Source: Geomobilibacter sp964432205 (GTDB taxonomy: Bacteria; Desulfobacterota; Desulfuromonadia; Geobacterales; DSM-12255). From it: a stretch of 64,000 nucleotides of DNA. Made by a program: the position numbers and the translations under genes. The stretch is taken from assembly GCA_964432205.1 (NCBI GenBank), contig CAYSMK010000020.1, positions 34,862 through 98,861 of the forward strand, written 5' to 3'. Positions 54,077-62,212 of the stretch are shown here, piece after piece. Every line of letters begins with the position of its first letter. Positions within the stretch are counted from its first letter, which is position 1. The notes beneath the pieces were generated by a model that saw nothing but the letters and a program-made list of their open reading frames with translations, was not told the origin of the DNA and searched no databases.

Positions 54077-54400
54077 ATGAAAGACCTTCACGAGATGTTC
54101 ACCAAATTCAAGGAAGATTTCCCGCAGGTCAACGCCGGCCACGAGGAGTTGGGTATCGAGATCCATGAGAAGTCGGGGCCGGTTCCGGAAAAGACGCGCT
54201 GGTTGCTGAAAATCGCCATTTCCGGTGCCAGCCGCCATCTGTCGGCACTCGAAACGCACATCGTCAAGGCACGAGACGCCGGGGTGACGGATGATGAGAT
54301 CAAACACACCCTACTCCTGCTGATGCAGACCACGGGCTTCCCAACCTTCATGGAAGCCTATGGCATATTCAAGAAAATGGAAGGGAGTGCAAAGGGTTGA
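54077..54400 (+). CDS. Carboxymuconolactone decarboxylase-fold (AhpD-like) protein
   Basis: The 107-residue all-alpha protein has the CMD core (PVPEKTRWLLKIAISGASRH followed by LETHIVKARDAGVTDDEIKH and LLLLMQTTGFPTFMEAY). It has no cysteine, so it lacks the CxxC redox pair of AhpD and is closer to the decarboxylase or YurZ branch. Its role here is unknown. The ATG at 54077 has AAAGGGGCGG upstream. A strong terminator follows, and the next gene is convergent. A function in aromatic catabolism is possible but cannot be read from sequence. Confidence 0.75.
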   Translation: MKDLHEMFTKFKEDFPQVNAGHEELGIEIHEKSGPVPEKTRWLLKIAISGASRHLSALETHIVKARDAGVTDDEIKHTLLLLMQTTGFPTFMEAYGIFKKMEGSAKG

Positions 54401-54436
54401 CAAGGAACACGGTTCGCACGAGAACAGGACCAATAC

Positions 54437-54469
54437 GACAGGGAGGCTCGCAGGCCGAGCCTCCCTGTC
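54437..54469. terminator. Bidirectional terminator between CMD and 3-hydroxyacyl-CoA dehydrogenase genes
   Basis: GACAGGGAGGCTCG and CGAGCCTCCCTGTC form a perfect 14-bp stem with a 5-base loop between two convergent genes. No long T-run follows on either side, but the stem is very stable. Confidence 0.7.
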
Positions 54470-54475
54470 GGCCTT

Positions 54476-55408
54476 CTATGTCAAGGGCTGCAACATGTCT
54501 TCGGCTGTCCCGATAACGTACTTCGACAGGTCCCTGGCCTTGGGGTTGCGGGGGTCACTCCAGTCGTAGAATCCCTTTCCGCTGTTTGCGCCGTACTCTC
54601 CGTCCTTCACCATACGCATAAGCGTCAGGGGCGGATACATGCGGGGATCGTTGGACGCCTGATACATCTGCAGTGCAACCCGCAACATGGTGGGGGCACC
54701 GATAAAATCATGCAGCTTGAAGGTCCCCTGGGGATGCCCGACGCTGGTCATCAAACCGGTATCCCCATCCTCCACCGTGATCTTCCCCTGCTCCAGCAGA
54801 CGCACGGCGTCCAGCATCTGGGGCACGAGCAGACGGTTGACCCAAAAACCCGGAATGTTCGGCGCCAGGAACGGGGCCTTGTTCATGCCGAGCAGCGTCT
54901 GCCGGGTGAACTCGATCGTCTCGCTGCTGGTCTTGGCTCCCGGCACCACCTCGACCCCTGGCATCAGCGGGACCGGATTCATGCCGTGGGTGACGATGGA
55001 GCGTTCCGGTCGGCCGCCGGCCTGGGCCATGGGGTCGATGTCGAGGCTGCTGCTGTTCGACCAGAACACCACGGATTCCGGGAGCTGCGGCAAGTACTCG
55101 GCAAGCACGGAGCACTTCAGCTTCAAATCCTCGAAGATCACCTCCAGGAACACGTCGCACCCCTTGGCTGCATCGATAAACGCGCCTTTATCGCGGTGGA
55201 TGCAAATCTTCCCCATGGCATGTGACACAAAGTTGTCGTCGTGCTTGAACTTCTTGGCAACCGTGGCAGCAAGTTTCTCACAGCCAGCGACCGTACCGGC
55301 GAGTGTCTGAGCACTTGCATCGTAGCAGTGTACGTCGTGCCCGCTCATTGCACACTGCGTAATCCAGCCGCGCCCCATGATTCCTGTACCCAGAACGGCA
55401 AATTTCAT
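54476..55408 (-). CDS. 3-hydroxyacyl-CoA dehydrogenase
   Basis: The 310-residue protein has an N-terminal Rossmann domain (VLGTGIMGRGWITQCAMSGH) that binds NAD and a C-terminal helical domain (PGFWVNRLLVPQMLDAVRLL, YPPLTLMRMVKDGEYG, GKGFYDW). The catalytic His lies in VTHGMNPVPLMPGVEVVPG. It oxidises an L-3-hydroxyacyl-CoA, as in the beta-oxidation-like steps that follow ring or side-chain activation. I start at the second Met (55408) because GAGGAGG has proper spacing to it; an ATG lies 6 bp earlier. A sigma-54 promoter lies about 130 bp upstream, so the gene is probably induced with the pathway. Confidence 0.88.
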   Translation of the reverse strand: MKFAVLGTGIMGRGWITQCAMSGHDVHCYDASAQTLAGTVAGCEKLAATVAKKFKHDDNFVSHAMGKICIHRDKGAFIDAAKGCDVFLEVIFEDLKLKCSVLAEYLPQLPESVVFWSNSSSLDIDPMAQAGGRPERSIVTHGMNPVPLMPGVEVVPGAKTSSETIEFTRQTLLGMNKAPFLAPNIPGFWVNRLLVPQMLDAVRLLEQGKITVEDGDTGLMTSVGHPQGTFKLHDFIGAPTMLRVALQMYQASNDPRMYPPLTLMRMVKDGEYGANSGKGFYDWSDPRNPKARDLSKYVIGTAEDMLQPLT

Positions 55409-55536
55409 ATTCATCCTCCTCTAGTGATTTAGCTAACCGGTGACGTGTGCACCTGACCGTGAGTCCCCAGCTGCCATGGTGGCAAAGCAATAAATGACAA
55501 TTCGGTACCGCAATACCTTTTGTCAACTCCGGCATA

Positions 55537-55552
55537 AGCAAGGTATGCGCCA
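55537..55552 (-). promoter_or_regulatory. sigma-54 promoter candidate for 3-hydroxyacyl-CoA dehydrogenase
   Basis: The minus strand reads TGGCGC-ATACC-TTGCT with exact -24/-12 spacing, 129 bp before the chosen ATG. The region 55409-55794 has no gene. CAAGT-TTGC-ACTTG (about 55715) is a small dyad upstream that could be an activator site. Confidence 0.6.
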
Positions 55553-55794
55553 ACGATTGGCGAGGAGCACAAGACGACATGCTTGGGCTCTGCGCAGATG
55601 TGGCTAACACTCTGAATCAGAAGGATTTTGCGAAGGGAGACCAAGCGGATAGCCGGCTGGTTATTCAATGAGTGGGCAGATGCCGGAACAGCAACTATGA
55701 CTCTCGTTGAAACAAGTTTGCACTTGCCGGGGGATAATCGGAGAATTTACGGCGTTTCTTTTTCAACTCTACGAATTGGGATGGAAAGATGTTT

Positions 55795-57159
55795 TCACTT
55801 CCGGGTCTGCTTATCCATCCCGTACGTTCTTATCTTTGCGCGCAACGTCGGTCGGGAGATCTGCAGGGCCTGACAGGTCTTGCCCAGGTTCCAGTCGTAG
55901 GATTCCAGCGCGAACAGGATATGGTCGCGCTCGGCCTCCGCCAGTGTCTTTACCGACCGTTCCATTGAGGGCCGATACCGGTCGCCGTCGAGAGCCGCTG
56001 CGATCTCCTCTCCGGACAGTACCGTCGACTTGGTCATCAGGGCGGCACGGGTCAGGCTGTTCTCCAGTTCACGCACATTGCCCGGCCAATCGCGCTTCAT
56101 CAGCTCGCCGATCGCCCCCTCCGACAAGGTCTTGGGTCGCAGGGCGGTGCGGGCGGCTATCTTTTCGAGCAGAAATCGGGCCAGCTCGGGAATGTCGGAA
56201 CGCCGGTCCCGCAAGGGAGGCATATGGATGGTGACGACCTTGAGCCGGAAGTAGAGGTCCTCGCGGAACGTCCCCTCGGCGACCATGGAGTGCAGGTCGC
56301 GGTTCGTTGCCGCGATGACCCTGGCGTTCGACTGGATGGGGGTCACGCCACCCACCCGTACAAACTGCCCCTCCTGCAGGAAACGGAGCAGGCGGCTCTG
56401 CAGGTGCAGCGGCAGTTCGCCGATCTCGTCGAAAAAAACCGTCCCGTCGCCGGTGAGCTCGATACGTCCGGGGCGGGTGCGGTCGGCCCCGGTAAACGCC
56501 CCCTTTTCGTAGCCGAACAGCTCGCTCTCCACGAGCGACGGCGCCAGGGTAGAGCAGTCCATGACGGTAAACGGTTTATTGCTCCATGGGCTGTTGCGGT
56601 GAATCGCCCGGGCAACCAGGTCTTTCCCGGTGCCGCTCTCCCCTTGCACCAGTACCGTCGCCCGTGACCCGGATGCCAGCGCTATCGTCTTGAACACCTC
56701 CCTCATTGCCTTGCTCTTGCCGACCAGGTGCAGCGTGTCCAGTTCCGGCAACAACTGGTTCGGCAGATCATCGGCAACCGTCGCTGGAGCGGCCGCCCGC
56801 ACCGCATGCAGCCGTTTGAGAACGCTGTCCATCTCGTCGATGTCTATCGGCTTGTGCAGGTAGTCGAAGGCACCCGACTTGATCGCCCGGATGGTGCTCT
56901 CCATGTCCTGGTGGGCGGTGATCATGATCACCTCGGCATCGGGAACCCGGGAGCGGAGCTCCTTGAGGACATCCAACCCGTCGATGTCGGGCAGCCTGAT
57001 ATCGAGAACCACCAGGTCGGGTCGGACCTTCCTGGCCAGCGCAATCCCTCTCTTCCCGTTCGGGGCGGTATGGACTTTCCACGACCGCAGCTGGAAAAAG
57101 ACCTCCATGGACTGGAGGATTGAGGGCTGATCGTCAATAACGAGAACCGAAGCTGTCAT
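55795..57159 (-). CDS. NtrC-family response regulator (REC-AAA+-Fis)
   Basis: The protein has about 454 residues. It has a receiver (about 1-120, LVVLDIRLPDIDGLDVLKE), an AAA+ sigma-54 domain (about 150-385) with Walker A GESGTGKDL, loop GAFTGA and Walker B TVFFDEIGEL, and a Fis-type DNA-binding end (NLGKTCQALQISRPTLRAKI). The ATG at 57159 has GGAG 8 bases upstream; ATG 57165 overlaps the kinase stop. With the kinase just upstream it forms an NtrB/NtrC-like pair. It probably controls the divergent ligase operon through the two palindromes at 58732 and 58837, and maybe the promoter at 55537. It differs in architecture from the two coiled-coil paralogues at 7 and 25 kb. Confidence 0.92.
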   Translation of the reverse strand: MTASVLVIDDQPSILQSMEVFFQLRSWKVHTAPNGKRGIALARKVRPDLVVLDIRLPDIDGLDVLKELRSRVPDAEVIMITAHQDMESTIRAIKSGAFDYLHKPIDIDEMDSVLKRLHAVRAAAPATVADDLPNQLLPELDTLHLVGKSKAMREVFKTIALASGSRATVLVQGESGTGKDLVARAIHRNSPWSNKPFTVMDCSTLAPSLVESELFGYEKGAFTGADRTRPGRIELTGDGTVFFDEIGELPLHLQSRLLRFLQEGQFVRVGGVTPIQSNARVIAATNRDLHSMVAEGTFREDLYFRLKVVTIHMPPLRDRRSDIPELARFLLEKIAARTALRPKTLSEGAIGELMKRDWPGNVRELENSLTRAALMTKSTVLSGEEIAAALDGDRYRPSMERSVKTLAEAERDHILFALESYDWNLGKTCQALQISRPTLRAKIRTYGMDKQTRK

Positions 57160-57164
57160 GACCA

Positions 57165-58667
57165 TTACTCCAGGGGCAAGCGCAGGCAGACACGAAGGCC
57201 ATGCGGTTGCCGGATGCCGACGTCGACCGCACCGCCGTGCGCCTCGACGATTCGTTTCACGTTGTCCAGCCCCAGACCGATGCGCCGGTTGCGCTTCTCG
57301 TCGAAGTAGTACGGCAACAGCTCCCGGGGAATGCCGGGGCCGTTGTCGGCCACGCATATCCGTGCCCAGCTGCGCCCCTGTGACTTCACCCGACCCGAGG
57401 AGACATAGATGCGCCCTCCCCGCGCCACGGCTTCGATGGCGTTGAAAAGGAGATTCACCAGCGTCTGCTCGATCCGGTGCGGATCGATCTTCAACCGGTC
57501 CAGCTGCGGACTCAGCCGTAGCGAGGCGCTTACCTCCTTGTGGGCCATGCGCGACCGGAGCGCGTCCACGCAGTCCTGCATGAACGGCCGCAGGAGCACG
57601 ATTTCCCGGTTCAGGCGGAACGGTCGGGCGAGATCCATCATCTCCAGGACCGACCGCTCGATGCTCTCCACCTCTTTGCGGGAGATCTCCAGGAGGCGAT
57701 GATGGGTGGCGTTGTCCTTCAGTTCCGCCGCCAGCATCTGCACGTTCATCTTTATGGCCGTCAACGGATTGCGGATGTCGTGCGCCAGGGAGGCCGCCTG
57801 CTGGGCCAGGGCATTGAGCATCTCCGCCTCCCTCGTCTTCTGCTCCAGCTCCCTGCGCTCGCTGATGTCCCTGCAGATCCCCAGGCTTGCCGGCTTCCCC
57901 TCGTAGAAGGAAATCTTGGCCAGCGTCTCGGTCGGCAGCTTCCTGCCATCCGGCTGCAGGCGGAAATACTCCACAAGGCTGGACGCCTGGCTGGTACGGG
58001 ACTGTTCGTACGAACGCTCCACATCCGCTCTCGATTCCGGGGCAACGAGTTCGAGAAAGGGGCGCCCCACGATCCCCTTCATGGTGCGGCCGTGCATGGC
58101 GCAGAAGGCGTTGTTCGCGAACAGTATGATCCCGTCATGGAGGACGTAGTAGCCGTCGCGGATATCCTCCACAAGGGCCTTGTACTTGGCCTCGGATTCC
58201 GACAGCTCCCGCGTCCTCTTTGCGACCTCGTTCTCCAGCACGACCGTCTGCTGCCGCATGTATTCTTCATGGAGCCCCTGGAAGAAATCGCTGAACGTTC
58301 CGACCGTCTGCGCGATGCAACTGCCCAACCGGGCGATGGCCTCGTCACGCTCTTCGTCCCGCGCGTTTCTGATGATGAACGGCATGACCACCTGCTGATA
58401 CAGCATGAAGGCCTTTTGCACATCAGACAGCTTGAACCCCTGAGAGAGCCTCCTTCGCGCAATAAGCGTTATGAAGGCGTCGAGGTCGTCCCAGGCTCCC
58501 CCCTCAAGGACCAGGCGATACGCCACTGCCCCCTGATTCACCAGCGGACGGAGCTCCGCTTCCGGTTCACGACTGTAGGGACTCGTACGGTCAGTAAGCA
58601 GCCTGCGGACCCACTCGTCGACGACCTCGTCGTGGTGCTCGCCAAGGGCCTTGAAAACATCCATCAC
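57165..58667 (-). CDS. Soluble PAS histidine kinase with RsbRD-like N-terminal domain
   Basis: The 500-residue kinase has an N-terminal all-helical domain (about 5-145; LVNQGAVAYRLVLEGGAW, RRLSQGFKLSDVQKAFMLYQ) like the RsbR/RsbRD co-antagonist N-terminal domain. A PAS domain (about 165-280), a HisKA domain with phospho-acceptor His in SLAHDIRNPLTAIK (about 305), and an HATPase (about 385-500, ADNGPGIP, RRIGLGLDNVKRIVEAHGG) follow. There is no membrane segment, so the signal is cytoplasmic. The gene is translationally coupled to the NtrC-like regulator and divergent from the aryl-CoA ligase gene. Its stop overlaps the possible upstream start of the regulator by one base. Confidence 0.9.
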   Translation of the reverse strand: MMDVFKALGEHHDEVVDEWVRRLLTDRTSPYSREPEAELRPLVNQGAVAYRLVLEGGAWDDLDAFITLIARRRLSQGFKLSDVQKAFMLYQQVVMPFIIRNARDEERDEAIARLGSCIAQTVGTFSDFFQGLHEEYMRQQTVVLENEVAKRTRELSESEAKYKALVEDIRDGYYVLHDGIILFANNAFCAMHGRTMKGIVGRPFLELVAPESRADVERSYEQSRTSQASSLVEYFRLQPDGRKLPTETLAKISFYEGKPASLGICRDISERRELEQKTREAEMLNALAQQAASLAHDIRNPLTAIKMNVQMLAAELKDNATHHRLLEISRKEVESIERSVLEMMDLARPFRLNREIVLLRPFMQDCVDALRSRMAHKEVSASLRLSPQLDRLKIDPHRIEQTLVNLLFNAIEAVARGGRIYVSSGRVKSQGRSWARICVADNGPGIPRELLPYYFDEKRNRRIGLGLDNVKRIVEAHGGAVDVGIRQPHGLRVCLRLPLE

Positions 58668-58731
58668 TACCTCCGGCTGCCAGCCCCTCTACGCAATTTC
58701 CTGTGACATCTCTTTGCGTTGGGAGGGACTG

Positions 58732-58747
58732 TGAAAGTAACTTTCCA
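58732..58747. promoter_or_regulatory. palindromic activator site 1 upstream of the ligase operon
   Basis: TGAAAGTAACTTTCCA contains the perfect palindrome GAAAGT-A-ACTTTC. It shares 14 of 16 bases with the site at 58837, exactly 105 bp away, or ten helical turns. It lies in the gap between the divergent kinase and ligase genes. Confidence 0.65.
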
Positions 58748-58836
58748 TGAATCTCGGCATTAATTAACCGGATAGTTGCCGCTTGCCCCACATAACGATG
58801 TTTTTGAAAAATTCGATCTCCCACAAACGATACCAT

Positions 58837-58852
58837 TGAAAGTTTCTTTCCA
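58837..58852. promoter_or_regulatory. palindromic activator site 2 upstream of the ligase operon
   Basis: TGAAAGTTTCTTTCCA contains the palindrome GAAAG-TTT-CTTTC. It is 39 bp from the -24 element at 58892. The two central bases are the only differences from site 1. The NtrC-like regulator of the divergent gene pair is the probable binder. Confidence 0.65.
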
Positions 58853-58891
58853 CAACCCCATAAAAAACCAGAAAATAAACCACTGTTTTTC

Positions 58892-58907
58892 TGGCATGCC
58901 GTTTGCT
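58892..58907 (+). promoter_or_regulatory. sigma-54 promoter of the aryl-CoA ligase and DctP operon
   Basis: The plus strand reads TGGCAT-GCCGT-TTGCT with exact spacing, 98 bp before the ligase ATG. Two palindromic sites lie upstream. The 322-bp gap to the kinase gene has no other feature that I see. Confidence 0.85.
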
Positions 58908-58989
58908 GATAACCACACACACCAGCAAAAAAGGGAAAGCTGATCATGAAGCAGCTTCCGCCACATCAATACCTGAAGGAGGATAACAG

Positions 58990-60699
58990 ATGATAGAAAA
59001 TAGTTTTAATTTTTGGCCGGAAGATTTCGCCAAGCGATACCGCGATGCGGGCTACTGGCAAGACCAGACGATCAGCGAACTGCTCGCAGCGCGTTTCGAA
59101 CGTTTCGCGGACAGAACCGCGCTCATCTCCGAAGACGGGGCACGCTATTCCTATGCCGATCTGGACCGCCTATCCACGCGCCTGGCGCTGCACTTCAACC
59201 GGCTGGGGCTTAGGCCGTACGATCGGGTCATACACCAGATCACTAACGGCCCCGTATGCGTCCTGACGTTCCTCGGGCTGCTCAAGGCAGGCGCCGTACC
59301 GGTCATGGCACTGCCGCCGCACCGGAAAGCCGAGATCGTTCACTTTGCCAAGCTGTCCGGAGCACGCGGCTACGCCATAGCGAGTCAGGTACGGGAGTAC
59401 GATTTCCAGGAGCTTGCCGGCACGGTGCAGGAACAGTCTCCTGATTTGAAATTGGTGCTGGTGACAGGGGGGACTCCCCGCCCCGGTTACCAGTCAATCG
59501 ATGTCATGCTGCGCGACCCGATCGAGGAACGGGTAGACGCCGGGATACTCCCGCGGCCCGACCCCGATCTCCCGGCCGTTCTCCTGCTGTCGGGAGGGAC
59601 CACCGGGATTCCGAAACTCATACCGAGGACCCACAACGACTACGCGTACAACGTTCTCCGCTGTGCCGAAGTCTGCGGGCTTGACGAGGCGACCTCCATG
59701 CTCGTCGCCATTCCGCAGGCGCACAATTTCGCGCTTGCCTGCCCGGGGCTCTTGGGCGTTCTTTCCACCGGCGGTTGCGAACTCCTGTCGGCAAATACGA
59801 CCACTGAGCACCTCATGGGGTTGATCGAGCGGCACCGGTTGACCCATTTCGTTGCAGTGCCGACCATGATTCTCGCCCTCCTCAACCACCCGGACCGACA
59901 GAGATACGATCTCTCTTCCCTGCGGATGATCCTCACCGGCGGCTCTAAGCTCAATCCGGAAGTGGCCCTGCGCCTGCGCCCCGAACTGAGCTGCGAAGTC
60001 CAGCAGGTGCTGGGAATGGCGGAAGGCCCTCTCTACTGGACACGCCTGGACGACCCGGACGACGTACGGCTCCACACCCAGGGGCGGCCCCAGTCCCCCG
60101 GCGACGAATTCCGGATCGTTGACCCCGTAACCAACCTGGATGTGGCGCCCGGCGAGAGGGGAGAGCTCTGGTGCCGGGGACCACACACCATCCGGGGCTA
60201 CTACCGCGCCGACGAATATAACGCCAATGCCTTCAGCCCCGACGGGTTCTACAAGTCCGGCGACCTGGTCCGGCTGCACCCGAGCGGCAATGTCGTTGTG
60301 GAGGGACGGAGCAAGGACTGCATCAATCGCGGCGGGGAAAAGATCAGCGCCGAAGAGGTCGAGAATCACATCATTGCCCACCCGGCGGTGCTCAACTGCG
60401 GAGTGGTGGCCATGCCGGACCCTCTCATGGGAGAGAAGAGCTGTGCCTATGTCGTCCTTATGCCCAGGTCATCATTGACCCTCGATGGTTTGTGCGAATT
60501 TCTGACCACGGAAAGAAAGATTGCCCGGTTCAAGCTCCCCGAGCGGTTGGAGGTCGTCGAGACCCTGGCCCTCACCAACGTAGGCAAGATAAACAAAAAG
60601 GCCTTACGCGAAGACATCGCGGCAAAGATTGCCCTGCAAGACAAGGGGGCGACGTCACACGCCAGACCCGATTCCCGCTGCTCACCCTGCCATTCGTGA
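58990..60699 (+). CDS. AMP-forming aryl acid:CoA (or aryl-AMP) ligase
   Basis: The 569-residue enzyme belongs to the adenylate-forming superfamily, closest in look to EntE/DhbE-type 2,3-dihydroxybenzoate- and salicylate-activating enzymes. Marks are the P-loop LLLSGGTTGIPKLIPRTH, the middle motif GELWCRGPHTIRGYY, the hinge GRSKDCINRGGEKISAEEVE, and the C-terminal catalytic Lys region TNVGKINKKALR. It should activate an aromatic acid for the CoA-based pathways in this window, such as 4-hydroxybenzoate or a related hydroxylated acid. It is the first gene of a sigma-54 operon followed by a TRAP binding protein gene. AAGGAGGATAACAG precedes the ATG. The exact substrate is not readable. Confidence 0.85.
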   Translation: MIENSFNFWPEDFAKRYRDAGYWQDQTISELLAARFERFADRTALISEDGARYSYADLDRLSTRLALHFNRLGLRPYDRVIHQITNGPVCVLTFLGLLKAGAVPVMALPPHRKAEIVHFAKLSGARGYAIASQVREYDFQELAGTVQEQSPDLKLVLVTGGTPRPGYQSIDVMLRDPIEERVDAGILPRPDPDLPAVLLLSGGTTGIPKLIPRTHNDYAYNVLRCAEVCGLDEATSMLVAIPQAHNFALACPGLLGVLSTGGCELLSANTTTEHLMGLIERHRLTHFVAVPTMILALLNHPDRQRYDLSSLRMILTGGSKLNPEVALRLRPELSCEVQQVLGMAEGPLYWTRLDDPDDVRLHTQGRPQSPGDEFRIVDPVTNLDVAPGERGELWCRGPHTIRGYYRADEYNANAFSPDGFYKSGDLVRLHPSGNVVVEGRSKDCINRGGEKISAEEVENHIIAHPAVLNCGVVAMPDPLMGEKSCAYVVLMPRSSLTLDGLCEFLTTERKIARFKLPERLEVVETLALTNVGKINKKALREDIAAKIALQDKGATSHARPDSRCSPCHS

Positions 60700-60738
60700 G
60701 TTATTTCGGCCCAACCACAAACAAGAAGGAGGCGTATC

Positions 60739-61779
60739 ATGAAAACGTTGCAAGCATGCATCATGTTGACCGTTGCCGCCATCATGCTCGGAACCGGCTC
60801 AGCCTTTGCCGCATCCGACGTCGTCGTCCTCAAACTGGCCCACTTCTGGCCGAGCAATTCCCATTTCAACAAGGATATCGTCGAGCCGTGGTGCGACAAG
60901 ATCAGCAAGGAATCGGGCGGCAGGCTGAAGTGCCAGATCTACCCGTCCATGCAACTTGGCGGTACGCCGCAGCAGCTCTTCACCCAGGTGCGTGACGGGG
61001 TGGCCGACCTTGCCTGGACCCTGCCCAGCTACCAGGCAGGACTTTTCACCAAGTCCGAAGTCTTTGAACTGCCATTCATGGTGAAGCATCCGGAAACTGC
61101 CAGCCAGGCCATGTGGGACTACATCCAGAAGCATGCGCTGGACGAGTATAAAGGGGTCAAACTGATCGCGACCCATACCCATGACGGCGCGCATCTGCAC
61201 TTCGGCAAGAAGCAGATCAAGACCCTGGAAGACCTGAAAGGCCTGAAGGTTCGTGCCACCAGCCGCATTGATTCCAAGACGCTGGCTGCGCTCGGCGCGA
61301 TCCCGGTGCAGATGCCGATGCCCGCGGTGCCCGAGGCAATTTCAAAAGGTGTGGTGGATGGCACGTCCCTGCCGTGGGAGATATCGACGGCATACAAGAT
61401 CCAGGAAATCTGCAAAACCCACACTGAAACCCCGCCGAGCCAGGCAAAGCGCGCCAATGCAATATTTGTCCTGGCCATGAATCAGGCCAAATATAACAAA
61501 CTCCCGCCCGACCTGAAGAAGGTCATCGACCAGAACAGCGGGCGTGAAACATCCAGGTGGGTGGGAATGGTCTGGGACAGAGGCACGGCGCCGGCACGTA
61601 AGATGGCTGCCGATCGCCATAACACGATGAACGTCCTGAATGATGCCGAATACCAACGCTGGGTGAAGGCGACCGAATCGGTCAACAACGAGTGGATAAA
61701 GGAAGTCAATGCCAAAGGGGGAAATGGCAAGACGCTCCTGAGCGAGGCCAGAGCCCTGCTGAAAAAGTACAATGATTGA
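60739..61779 (+). CDS. TRAP transporter solute-binding protein, DctP family (copy 2)
   Basis: The 346-residue protein has a signal peptide (MKTLQACIMLTVAAIMLGTG, cleavage after AFA) and the DctP fold (LKLAHFWPSNSHFNK, YPSMQLGGTPQQLF). It is a close paralogue of the one at 52013-53053, of equal length. It follows the ligase gene by 39 bp (AAGGAGGCG before the ATG), so uptake and CoA activation are co-expressed. No DctQ/DctM genes are in the window. The ligand is probably the acid that the ligase activates. Confidence 0.9.
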   Translation: MKTLQACIMLTVAAIMLGTGSAFAASDVVVLKLAHFWPSNSHFNKDIVEPWCDKISKESGGRLKCQIYPSMQLGGTPQQLFTQVRDGVADLAWTLPSYQAGLFTKSEVFELPFMVKHPETASQAMWDYIQKHALDEYKGVKLIATHTHDGAHLHFGKKQIKTLEDLKGLKVRATSRIDSKTLAALGAIPVQMPMPAVPEAISKGVVDGTSLPWEISTAYKIQEICKTHTETPPSQAKRANAIFVLAMNQAKYNKLPPDLKKVIDQNSGRETSRWVGMVWDRGTAPARKMAADRHNTMNVLNDAEYQRWVKATESVNNEWIKEVNAKGGNGKTLLSEARALLKKYND

Positions 61780-61792
61780 CGTTACTCCGTAT

Positions 61793-61816
61793 GGGCAGCG
61801 GTTACGACCGCTGCCC
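61793..61816 (+). terminator. Hairpin after DctP copy 2
   Basis: GGGCAGCGGT and ACCGCTGCCC form a perfect 10-bp stem with a TACG loop, 14 bp after the stop codon. No T-run follows. Confidence 0.55.
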
Positions 61817-61865
61817 GTATACTCACCGAAACTCGATCTCTCCGTCCCCCCCCCGTTCCGGTTAA

Positions 61866-62150
61866 TCCTAGAAAAAGCCGCTGTCCACGAAAAGCACGAA
61901 AAACACGAACTAAATCAGCGAAATGAAACATTATATTGATCCGGTGCTAAACATACCAACGTAGGGGCGGGTCTTGTGCCCGCCCAGTCAGGGCACCCAC
62001 AAGGGGTGCCCCTACGTGGGGTTTACATGTTTATTCGCCGGAGCAATAGTACAACCTGTTCGGTGAATTACTGATCTGCTGCAATGCTTTATTTTTCGTG
62101 TTTTTCGTGTCGTTCGTGGACCTAAAAGCCGTTTATAGGTTAATTACCGT
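61866..62150. repeat. Fold-back repeat FB5 (CACGAA class) with internal insertion
   Basis: Arms begin with CTAGAAAAAGCCGCTGTCCA at the left and end with CGTGGACCTAAAAGCCGTTT at the right. It is homologous to FB2 (34101-34259) on both sides of a 113-bp insertion at 61935-62047. The 433-bp gap between DctP copy 2 and yqeC holds only this repeat and the hairpin at 61793. Confidence 0.8.
61935..62047. mobile_element. 113-bp palindromic element inserted in FB5
   Basis: The ends ATTGATCCGG and CCGGAGCAAT are inverted copies with one mismatch. Further in, TAAACAT and the CGTAGGGGC / GCCCCTACG strings also pair. The centre holds GGGCGGGTCTTGTGCCCGCCC. Comparison with FB2 shows that it interrupts an otherwise continuous sequence (between TAT and AGTAC), possibly with an AT target duplication. 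It has no coding capacity. Confidence 0.7.
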
Positions 62151-62212
62151 ATGGTATATTCCAGCAGGAGTAAGGCGGCAATAGGCGCCCACGCGTCGGG
62201 AGACGAACGGAT

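Noticed and set aside
61935..62047. The palindromic insert as a structured RNA or riboswitch
   Set aside because: Its ends, homology to widespread repeat cores and the empty-site comparison with FB2 explain it better as a small mobile repeat.
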